The translations under genes were made by a program, and so were the position numbers. Below the pieces are notes generated by a model. That model did not search any database. It was not told the origin of the DNA and saw only the letters and a program-made list of their open reading frames with translations. DNA of 64,000 nucleotides from Channallabes apus (Eukaryota; Chordata; Actinopteri; Siluriformes; Clariidae). The stretch covers positions 28,173,392-28,237,391 of the forward strand of contig CM060109.1 of assembly GCA_030522415.1 (NCBI GenBank), written 5' to 3'. Shown one piece after another: positions 44,377 through 56,300 of this stretch. Numbering within the stretch: the stretch's first letter is position 1; the number at the start of each line of letters is the position of its first letter.

Positions 44377-47300
44377 ATGGAATTAGAAAACCTGACGGAG
44401 CTGCAGGAATGTTTGAGCTCTGTGAACAACACTTTTCTCAATGGGAGTCTGGAGCTGAGCGACACTAACGGCACGTGCGGAGGAGAAGAGCACTTTATTC
44501 CCAAAGAGCGGGCTGCACGAGCTAAAGGTAAGCACAGAGATACTGTAGACCACACACAGCCTGTAAGTCACTTCCCCTCAGATTTGTATATAATCAGGAA
44601 AAGAAAAACGTTTTCTATTGTCTTGGGACACACACAAGCTTTCATATGACGTTCTCTTACAAGCACAGGCAAAGCATTTTAAATAATTCACAAGCTTCTA
44701 AGCTTTATGAAGGTCATGTCCTAGTATATTTGGCTGCTATTGTGGAAAATGAAAGATGATCATATCATATGAAAAACAGACTAAAACTGACACATTTCTT
44801 CATGCCTGGAGGAATTTGCTCAAGCAAGCACTTGGGAATTGAAAAACAGAACAACACAAATCAAAACAAACCCAAGATAAACCAAGGAGTGGCAAATTCT
44901 ATATCTGAATTAGAAATTGATGATATCTTGAAAATTAATTTAGTAAATGTGATATGTTTCCATGGCACTGACGCGGATCAGTCTAATCCCTGGATTAAAC
45001 CTTACTGTGTAATTAACTGTCAATTAAAAATAAGCTATATGTTGCCTACAGTTATTCAGTATCCAATAAAAATATTTTGGTATCTTTGAAATCTCTATTT
45101 ATCTATTTATTTATTTACTCATGAATGCTTATCTCTGCTCTTGTCATATTATGTTAAATATTCCCCTCCTCTCTTGCTGTCTTCTGAATATTTTATATAT
45201 TTATATAACTATATTTAGATTGCTTGAGGGTAGTGAAGAGGCATTTCGGTAATGGTCCAGGTATCCACTTAGATAACTGGACCGCACAACCACTCAGACA
45301 GACACACACACTAGACTATCAATCCAGTAGATATAACAATTGATCTAATCCTTAGGTCAATGGATTTGAGAAACATCAACATAGGCCAAGAGCAAAAATA
45401 GCACTTAAATATCAGATCAGATTAAGAACTCTTCTTAAAATTATTTAAGGTTAGGTAGGAGAGTGAGCTTCATAGACATAGTCAGTGCACTGATTAAAAA
45501 AAATTTTTTTTTACAGTTCCACAGTATATAAATGAAAACAAAAATCTTAAGAATTTGTAATAATAAAAAGATGCACTGCCCAGCCAGAAAAACACCAACT
45601 GGACTTACAGTAACTAAGCAAACAGGTAGTTACAGGATAATATGTTTCAATTGGCAACAAGTCCTTCAGCCCTAACTGGTGCATTGAGTATCTTCTCATT
45701 TCTACAACAATGTCAGACGACATATCCTATGGTCGGGGAGAAAAATGGATTAGACGTGTTAAATTATTGGCCTGTACCAAGAAAAGGAAACAACTAACAA
45801 CTAAGGAGACTGCTAAAACTAATAAAAACGGGTTAAGAACTCTAGAACACACTATTAAAAATGTGGAAGGAAGAAATGTGTTGAATAAGCTTGATGGGCT
45901 TTGGTTTGTTAGAGTGCTGAAGGAATGGACTGTGAATCATGACATGATTGATTAACCTGTTCCAGAGTGATAAGTGGATCAAGGTAAGAAGAGAGGTGGA
46001 AAAAGTGATCAAGACTAATATATATTATACAAGACTATGGGGGCAATGGTATGATCTAGGGATTCTTCTGTTGGTCAGGTCTAGGTTCAGCTATTAACTG
46101 AATAACTTAACATACTGAATGACCACATTAATGGCAAAGTAAATTGCTTCACTAATATCACAGTAATATTCTCAAATGACAATGCCATCATTCATCAGGA
46201 TAAAAATTTGAATGAGTGATTCAGGGAGCATGAGACATAATTTTCACACATGGATTGAACACCAGAGTAATCTTTTACCTTACTCTGTTTCATCTCTCAT
46301 TTTGGGATGTACTGGAGAAGGCTTTGTGCAGAGGTACGACTACCCCATCATCAATACAAGATATTGGAGAAATTAATTTGACTTTGGACTGTAATTGTTT
46401 TTTTTGCTGGGCAGTATATATGTTTACAAAGTAAAATTGGTAGGCCAAAGATATTCAGACATCATATATAGCTTACATAAAATAATTAAGTTCTAGACAA
46501 TGCTTTTACAACATTTAGACAAATCATTCTCTGGTCTGGAGGTGGGAGCATCATGAGATGAGGCTGCTTCTCTGCAATACTGGAGCATTACACATCAGTA
46601 GAAAGAAACATGAATGGAGCAATGTACCAGGACATTCAAAATTAAAATAGAATTTAATTTCAGCCATGAAACGTAATCTGGGGAGAAGATTGATGTTTCA
46701 ACAAGCCGACGACCCCAAACATACATCCAACATAACCCAATAAGGCCTTGCAGAGTCCAGCCAGTCTCCTGAATGAATCATATTGAACATTTATGGAGGA
46801 TTTTAAAGTCATGATTCCATCAGAGGAGTTTAATACTGGTTTCCATATACAGTATAAGTAACTACATGTACAACAGCAGTGGAAAAAGTTAGTAATGTTG
46901 GATTTTGTGTTGGACAGTATATACTTTTCAAAAGACTTCATGTATTTGATAAAACATAGGTACCGTAATTACTTTAAACAATGAAATAAGTGTCTGAATT
47001 GTTTTAGGTAATTTTAGCCAAGGAAAATATTAATCGTATCATAACGGTAAATGAGACATTGATTTAAAAATAAACTGTCTAGTACTGTACATTGCTTAAG
47101 TGTCTCAAAACTGACAACAATCAATGTGGAGCTTTGCTACAGTAAAAAGCAAAGACAGTTCACAGAATAAGAGATAAAGTGAAATAGGTGAAGAACATTG
47201 AGGAAAAATAAATGGGTGCAGTTAAGCTTGATGTTTAAATGGCCTGGATATACTGTAATGCAGTAATGGAGAAGTGTGTATAAGGATACTTATGGTTCAA

Positions 47301-50300
47301 TAAGAAAATCCTCTATGGGTACTTTCAAAAAGCAGGTAGCTGCATGAAACCAACTCCTACATTTTCCATTATATCTGAACGTCAAATAATGGCATTTCTC
47401 TCGATGTAATAGAACAAAATGCACTAGAAGCATCTTTAAAAAGGCAGATCAGAAAGTTTCTGATTAGTTGCCAGGGTGATTAGTCTTTTAGCTTATATAT
47501 TTGAACCTACAATGTTATACAAGCACCTATTTAGTAGCACCCTTTTTTATAACCACAAGTCAGAGGTGCACAGTTGGGTAGGATGTTTTTGTATGTTGTA
47601 GCATTCAAATTTCCCTTTACTGGAGGTCTCAAAAATGTTGCAGCATGACAATGCCCCTTTTCTAAATAGAGATCTTTAAAGACATGCAGTGTCAAGGCCG
47701 GTATGTCGCCTATTCAGAGCCCTGACTTCAAACCCTTCAACACCAATAGAATAAACTGGAATACTGACTGTGGCTCAGGCCTCTTAGCCTGACATCACTG
47801 TATGACCTCAATAAATGCTCTTGTGACTGAGTCGGCAAATCCCCACAGTCCTGATCCAGAATCTAGTGAAAAGATTTGGCAGCAGAGTGGATTATTATAA
47901 CAGCAATTGGCTATTATAACAGCAAAGGGTTATAATAAAAGCTGAAGATTTACGAGAATGGCCTTGGATATTCTGACATGAGTTTGGGACAATGGGGACA
48001 ATGGACGGATGGCTAAGAACTCACACATACATAATTACAGTATCACTACGCTATTTTCCCAGCAGAATTAAGTATTTGTTCCAAATAATGCCATCACTGA
48101 TTTGTTACCTCAGTTCTTTTAAATCAAGGGATTTGTTTTTGTGACTTAATATTCTTGAGGCACAGTCAGTATAAATATCTTCAAGATAATTGTATTTGTT
48201 ATTACAGTTCACTGTGAATGCTACTTGTCCAAACAGAACCTGAATGAATCGAGTAGAGACAAATGTATTTTGCTTCATTCTTACATGGACATACTTGATT
48301 ACATGCTGCCGTCTCAATTTTGCCTGACCATGCAATAATCACATTATACATCAGCGTGTTAGTTGCTTATATTTGATCAAAAGACATGTGGATTTCATAT
48401 TTCAACTTTTGTCAGGAAAGGTTTATTGTTATTTTAGTTGGCAAACCACACCTAGGCCTTTATGAACTCTCATAGGCTCTTTGGTTTTCCCCTGGATAGT
48501 TTATGCTTTGTGCATTGTTTATATTACTAAATATGCTAAATAATAATTGTATTTCATGCATCTCTTTTTGAAAACTAAAAGTCACACAGATCCTTTCAAT
48601 AGCCAGTATAAGGAATCAGTTTTCATAAATGTCAAAAATAATAAATTGAGCCCACAATCAGCAGAAAGATGAACGCCTACAATTATTTTTATTAATTAAT
48701 TAATTTATTTTACAAAATGAAATGTTACAAAAATTCTGGAGAATTTGCAAAATGTTCAATTGGAACATATTTATTAGGGCTGCAACGATAATGAAATTCG
48801 TTGTTAACGAATGCGGTTATCGATTAGTTGGGCTGCTCACGTCACTGAGAAGCGCGACCACAAGATGCACAAACACACAAAGAGACACACAGATACACAG
48901 TCGCTCGCGCAATGGCGGTTACAGAAGCGTTTGCAGGAAAAAGCGCGCGGCCCAAGTCCTCCAAGGTATGGGAGCAATTTACATTAAACACCTCTTATCG
49001 GGCATTAAAATCGAGCGGTTTTCTGCCGTTCGTAGTGTCCGGTGAGCGCGGATGAAGCGCCGAGGGTTTTCTACACATGTGGGAGCCCCTAGCGACGGGG
49101 AGGAATTGGCCACGACTAAAAAAAATGGAGTAAGTGAGAGAGTTCACACGGGCTTTGGTGACGTGCGTTTGTCCAGCTGCGCGGTTATACGGTGTAAAAA
49201 GAAAAAAAAAACGTTGCATGCAGCTTTTTCTTGGTGTTGCATGTTTAATAAAATGACCATCACGATATAGAGAGCATGAACGTGACGTATTTATTGTTAA
49301 CGTCAAGCCACCAACATGACCAACAACTCGAGCATGAGTGAGTGAAAAAGGGGGGGCGGGCCCCTTTCTTAAAGAGCACAACACACCTAAAGTGCAACGC
49401 ATCAAGATCATTAATTACAACAAGCTCAGAGAGATTATTCACTGTAATGATCTACACTTGGCGTTCAAATCCCAACGAACACAAGGAAAACACTTCTAGT
49501 TCGTTTTCTTCGCGTTCATTTTATGCTTCGGAGGACTGGATATGTCCCATGATCCTACACGCGATACACAGAGAAATGCGGAAAAAGGGAAAAAGGGTTT
49601 TTTTTTCTCTCCCTACGTCGCCGTATTACGAGAATGTTTAAAACAATAAGATTAATGTCTAGTGTAGCAAAATGGTCTATATATATATATATATTGTAGC
49701 GTTTTTCGACGCTAGCAGGGATCTTGGAGTACGAGTGAGCTTACTTGCTCCCCAATGCAAATGGCTGGGGAGTAGTTTATTACCACAGCACAAGCACACA
49801 TACACAGGTCAAGCACACACACATAAACGCACCCAACTTGGCCGAAGCCACTAACACAAACACCCTTCTCTCTCATGGTAGAGACAGAGAAAACCCCCGC
49901 AAAGCATGACGGTCTTCAGCCGCTGGCCCGCCCACGCCACACTGCCCCCACCCGAGCTGTGACCGTCCCCGGTCACCATGACTCTCAGTCTTGGAGGCGT
50001 GAAGGCGGTCGGCGTTCACGGGGTCCTGTTGTAGTGCACATTGGCCCGGAGGCGGTTCGGCCTCCGCAGAGTTCGATGTCTCGCCGGCGTGCGGCTGGTA
50101 AGGCGCAAGACGGTCTCGGTGGAGCAACACTCGCGCCCGCCCCGCCAACCGCACCCGGTAGATGAACTTGGCGAGCTGAGCTAGTACCTTACAGGGGCCC
50201 ACCCAGTGAGACATGAGCTTGGGTGAACGCCCTCTCTTCCATCCGGAACACACCCACACCTGCTCACCAGCAGCAAAGCCTCGCTCCTGGCTGTGAGTGT

Positions 50301-53291
50301 CCACGCCCACACGCTCCACAGGTGCCCCCACCCGCAAGTCCTGCAGCGGTGCCCGCGAGCGCTGGGTGGGGCCCTTCTTTACCAGCGGCGGCGCAGGTGA
50401 AATGACTGCGGGCGATGCTCTCGGCGAGGGAGTAACTCGGCACACGCGCTCTTTCCTTCGACGCGCTTTGCTGCCCGGAGGTTCACCTGGCACGACCACC
50501 GGCGCTCGTCCGACGGCTGCTGGGGTACGCTGTCCCTCAGTCCCAGGAAAAACCCCAGAGACTTTTCCGCTGTCTAGCCGTGACGGGTAGCCCTGTCCCC
50601 GGCTAGATTCACCTACCGAGTGCCCCCGAGCTGCGGGCGATCGCTCGGCCCTTTCGCCGTGATGCACCGCAGTTATGGGTTCAGCGCGCTGTGCTGCGCG
50701 TAGCGCCTCGGTGAGGGAAGCTGGTGCTGCCAACCTGGTGTGCTCACGGAGCCGCGGCGGTCGGAGTCCTCGAAGAAAAGCGTGATAAGCTAGCTCTTCC
50801 TGCTTATTGGGCTCGCATTTTGGATAGCCCCGGCGCGCCAGGCCTCTTAAGTCCATGGCGAACGCGCCCAGTGGCTCAAATGCGCGCCGCTCGCGGACTG
50901 CCAGCTCCTCGCACGCTGCTTCTTGACGATCACCGGCGCCGAACCGGAGGTGAAGCGACTCGCGAAGCTTTGCCCAGTCCTTCCGATCATCGGCCCGGAG
51001 GTCTTCCAGTGCCCGGAGCGCGGCGCCCTTCAGCGAGAGTGCAACCCTTACGGCCGTTTCCGCCGGAGACCAGCATGCGAAGTCGGCGGCTAGCTCCACT
51101 TGGGCGAAGAACGCGTAGGGCTCGACGGCGCCGTTGTAGGAGGGAAGATGCAGCTGCAGCGCACATCGCCGGCACGGAGCTGTAGCTTGCTCCGACGCTT
51201 GCGCAGCGTCACCGTTGGGCTCCGTTCCAAGATCCAGTGCCGGGATCCTCATCTCACCGCTCCATTTCTGTCGTGCCGTTTTGCTGGCACTTGCTCCATC
51301 CGGGAGATGCTTCTTCCGGAGTCGTGCTGCAACTCGGCGGCCCTCCTGAATCTTTCGCAGGTCCTCCGCCGTTCGCTCGAACTCTAAATTCTCCATCCCA
51401 CTTCTGACACCAATGTAGCGTTTTTCGACGCTAGCAGGGATCTTGGAGTACGAGTGAGCTTACTTGCTCCCCAATGCAAATGGCTGGGGAGTAGTTTATT
51501 ACCACAGCACAAGCACACATACACAGGTCAAGCACACACACATAAACGCACCCAACTTGGCCGAAGCCACTAACACAAACACCCTTCTCTCTCATGGTAG
51601 AGACAGAGAAAACCCCCGCAAAGCATGACGGTCTTCAGCCGCTGGCCCGCCCACGCCACAATATATAATTTCTTTTTTAAATTATTATTATTGAGACAAC
51701 AAAAAAGGATAAAATACACGAGAGGATTGAAATAATGTATAAACCGAAGTCTAGAAGTCTATTCTTCTTAAGTTGAATTAATTTAAGAGAATTTAAAATT
51801 GAGGTCATTCTTAATAACTGAAGTTAGTCAGTGTATTTTTTAAACTATATACTGTCAACTTGCCGTCTGCAATTTTTGTTAAAAACAAAAATGTTGATTT
51901 ACATAAAATAAGGTTTAAATGTCAAAATTAAAGATCATTAAACTCTATACAGTATGTGGCTTTTGCATTTTTGAAAGTTTACTTTTATACATAAATAATA
52001 CCCTGATTTATGGTTTTATATAGTTAAGCAAAACATCAAATCAAAGCGTTCAGTTTTATCCGATTAATCGATTAATCAAAAAAAAAAAAAAAAACTAATT
52101 GCCCAACTAATCGATTATCAAAATAATCGTTAGTTGCAGCCCTAATATTTATTAGCACTTCTCCCATGAAATACGATCATCAGCCTTTAGTAGCAAACTA
52201 TTTTGGCCCAAAAGTGGTTGATTGTGACACAGTTTCAGATCTGGGAGTGGATAGAATAAAATTAATGACCTTAAAAATACATCCAAATCAGCAGTCAGAA
52301 ATTATTGACCACTTCCTTGTCCAGAAGAACTCTAGACAGCAGAATGCACTAAATGCACTAATGATTAATGTGTTAACATGTTAACATAGACGGTTACAGC
52401 TTGAAGCAAAGCGCCATTTGCCCCCTCCTCTTACATGAGCTCACAGACAGTCAGGACTCATATGATTCATTCAACCCTGATAGGGTTGTCTCTCCAGACT
52501 ACTCTCTGGACTCCCAGCTAAGAATGGCTGTGGCAACACCCGGGAATGGGATTCGCGATCTCCAGAGGATTTGCTGAACACACTTCTGTCGCGCCACTTG
52601 GGAGCCCTACTTGCACTGTTAAACTCTAAATACAATTATATAAATATAATTATTTGTTAAACAAATTATACATGTTAACCTAAGTCAAGCATTATGTGAA
52701 TGAGCATGCTGATAATCTAGATTTATTTGTATATTTATCACAGTGTTATAAGAGAAAACATATCAGAAAACCTGTTATGTTTAGGAAAGCCTGTTTAGGA
52801 AACATATAATGTACATATGAATGCTACTATTTGCAAAAAAAAAATTTTCATTCAAGGTTAAATATTCATGTTTCATTCTGCTTTACAAACTTAGGCGAGT
52901 ACTCAAGTCAGATTAATTTCCCCCACCTAATAAAAGTTAATATTAACTGGTGAGAACTGAAAAAAATATTCTGCAAATATATTAATAATTTCAAGATTTA
53001 CCATACCATAATAAATACCATACTTTATTATAAATAAATATAATAATTATTATAGAAATAATTCTAGCCACTGATGTAAAAAATTGGAATCAAACTATTC
53101 GTAAACGTTCAGTTAAATAACATTATTTCCTTTATTTATTTATTTTATTTATTAACATTATTTATTTTTCCATAACAGGCTATGCAATTTTATATTAGTC
53201 ATCAGTAAGTAATACGAGTAAATTACATAAACATGTTGTATTTTTAATAAGTGATAATAAATTATTAATTATTAATTATTAAATTATTAAG

Positions 53292-53342
<51 letters not shown>

Positions 53343-56300
53343 TTTTTTTTTTTTTCCCTTTGCAAAAATATTTTGTAATATATATGCAACATTTGTGCAC
53401 TTTATTATTTAATCCTCAGAAATTAGAAAAGGTCTGTTTTGGCCTGATGTTGCTGAGTTGGTGATATTGTAACCGAGTATTAAGATAAACTATAGAGGAG
53501 AGAAGCCAGATGGCAAACGTGTAAGTGTTTGCAAATTAGAAATTACGGTCCATATTACTGTTATTAACTGAAAGTGCACATATGGGCTTTTCGGGCAATG
53601 TTTTCAAAACAAACAATCCGCACTGATTCGAAGATCGCGATGCTAGTATATCTTCAGAGAGCCTTTCAACACTGCGTCTAACTAGTACTGATTGAGACAA
53701 CACTATATTTCATTCTTTCCTTACATCTGTGATTTTACAATAATGAAGGTTGATGGAAATTTCCATATGCTTCTTTTAGGACTGAAAGCTCAGTGGTAGC
53801 TCAGTGGTTAAGGCATTGGACTACGGTTCGGAAGATCCCAGGTTCAAACCCCACAACCACCAAGTTGCCTCTGTTGGGCCCTTGAGCAAGGTCCTTAACC
53901 CTCAACTGCTCAGATGTGTAATGAGATTAAAAAAAAATAATAATGTAAATCGCTCCGGATAAGAGCGTCTGCCAAATGCGTAATTGTAAATATATTTAGA
54001 TTACATGATTTTGTATATAAGGAGGTTAGACTTCAGTCTCCATTAATTATGCTGCAAATACATTAAATGTACACCCAAAAATATTTACATGTACAGGTTT
54101 ATAAATTTGATCAGTTATTTAAATCCATAAAAAATACATATTTAGCCATTGTTACTTACTATAGTTATACACAATGGAACAATGACAAATCAACAATTTC
54201 TACAACAGTAATTTACTTTGCCTTTAATGTAGCATGCACATTTTAAAAGAAAGATCTCATCTTTCTTCTTTACTACGGCAGCAGTATCTGATAATCTGCT
54301 ACAGCCTGCAACATCAAAGGCTTCTCTTGGTTCTGTGAAATGTGACCCAGACTGTGAAAACCAGCTAAAGGCTTTTTTTTGTGATTGTGTTTTCTTCATA
54401 AAAATATTTTACATGTGATTTATGTAAAAACAGTGAATCACACACACAAATAAATAAATAAATAAATAAATAGATACATACATAAATAAACCTTTAGCTT
54501 GGTTTTCACAGAGTCACAAATATGAATTAACAAGTACTCGAAACAATGATCTAGAATAGGATAAGCGCAAATGATCTCTCAGAAAGTGTCACGTTTTCCC
54601 TTACGTCTGTGTCGGATGTGTGTGCGAGGCATGATCGCGGAGGCGAGCTGACGGTTTAACAAAGTTCTTTATTTTGCTAGTAAACAAAACATAAGCACTC
54701 CAACACAAACTAAACTTTAAAGACTAATGCTAGACGCCTGGCTGGAGTTCAGCCAGGCTATTTATAGCAAACCTAAACATAATTATCAAATTAACTTCCC
54801 TCGGTTCAGGTGAGCTTCTACGTCACCTGACCGAGGTGCAAACTGGGAAATGAAGTCCAAAAAACGAAACTTAAAACGAACTACAAAACAAAAGTCAAAA
54901 CGGGCGTTAGGCGCCCTCTAGGGGTCAACCGTCACAGTACCCCCCCAAAAAAAAATGCTCCTCTGGAGCATCATCGGAGGCCCCGGACACCCACCCCAAT
55001 GTTCTACCTTCCACCTCCTGACCAGGAGGCTGGGTGACGGGGCTGGAGACGTGCTCGGCGGTGGCAGAGCTGGAGACGTGCTCGGCCGTGGCAGAGCTGG
55101 AGACGTGCTCGGCCGTGGCAGGGCTGGTGACGTGCTCGGCCGTGGCAGGGCTGGTGACGTGCTCGGCCGTGGCAGGGCTGGTGACGTGCTCGGCCGTGGC
55201 AGGGCTGGTGACGTGCTCGGCCGTGGCAGGGCTGGGGACGTGCTCGGCCGTGGCAGGGCTGGTGACGTGCTTGACGACGGCGTTGGAGCGGTCACTGCGC
55301 TCGACGACGGCGTTGGAGCGGTCACTGCGCTCGACGACGGCGTTGGAGCGGTCACTGCGCTCGACGACGGCGCCGGAGCGGTCACTGCGCTCGACGACGG
55401 CGTTGGAGCGGTCACTGCGCTCGACGACGGCGTTGGAGCGGTCACTGCGCTCGACGACGGCGTTGGAGCGGTCACTGCGCTCGACGACGGCGTTGGAGCG
55501 GTCACTGCGCTCGACGACGGCGTTGGAGCGGTCACTGCGCTCGACGACGGCGTTGGAGCGGTCACTGCGCTCGACGACGGCGTTGGAGCGTGCACGGCGC
55601 TCGACGACGGCGTTGGAGCCTGTGCAGAGCTCGACGACGACGTTGGAGCCTGTGCAGAGCTCGACGACGACGTTGGAGCCTGTGCAGAGCTCGACGATTG
55701 CGTTGGAGCCTGTGCAGAGCTCGACGATTGCGTTGGAGCCTGTGCAGAGCTCGACGATTGCGTTGGAGCCTGTGCAGAGCTCGACGATTGCGTTGGAGCC
55801 TGTGCAGAGCTCGACGATTGCGTTGGAGCCTGTGCAGAGCTCGACGATTGCGTTGGAGCCTGTGCAGAGCTCGACGACTGCGTTGGAGCTTGTGCAGAGC
55901 CCGACGACTGCGTTGGAGCTTGTGCAGAGCTCGACGACTGCGTTGGAGCTTCTGCAAAGCTCAACAGCGGCGTTGGAGCGTGCACTGCGCTCGACGACGA
56001 CGTTGGAGCTTTTGCAGAGCTCAGCAGCGGCGTTGGAGCGTGCACTGCGCTCGACGACGACGTTGGAGCTTTTGCAGAGCTCAACAGCGGCGTTGGAGCG
56101 TGCACTGCGCTCGACGACGACGTTGGAGCTTTTGCAGAGCTCAACAGCGGCGTTGGAGCGTGCACTGCGCTCGACGACGACGTTGGAGCTTTTGCAGAGC
56201 TCAACAGCGGCGTCGGAGCGGGCACTGCGCTCGACGACGGCGGTGGAGCGGTCACTGCGCTCGACGACGGCGGTGGAGCGGTCACTGCGCTCGACTGCGG

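Larger units (their letters stand above)
44528..48774. other. Left part of CCK receptor intron 1
   Basis: Beyond the Tc1 remnants listed separately, 44650-45570, 46930-47530 and 48000-48774 hold AT-rich sequence in which I see no exon or RNA gene. Confidence 0.45.
49695..51660 (-). mobile_element. Short non-autonomous LTR retrotransposon (Gag plus IN tail)
   Basis: Two 247-bp LTRs (49695-49941 and 51414-51660), apparently identical, bound a 1.5-kb interior with one minus-strand ORF. The insertion is in an AT repeat, with ATAT on both sides, so the duplication length (4 or 6) is ambiguous. The primer site matches tRNA-Leu. There is no protease, RT, RNase H or integrase core, so movement would need enzymes from a helper. 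Matching LTRs suggest a recent insertion. Confidence 0.9.
48775..52144 (+). mobile_element. hAT transposon split by an LTR element
   Basis: Inverted ends TAGGGCTGCAAC and GTTGCAGCCCTA are flanked by the 8-bp duplication ATATTTAT at 48767-48774 and 52145-52152. Next to the ends are several ATCGATTA/TAATCGAT motifs. Without the 1.97-kb LTR insert the element is about 1.4 kb, too short for a full transposase. It sits in intron 1 of the CCK receptor. Confidence 0.85.

Noticed and set aside
53794..53860. A tRNA gene
   Set aside because: A and B boxes are present but the body and tail are those of a common teleost SINE, and no tRNA cloverleaf can be formed.
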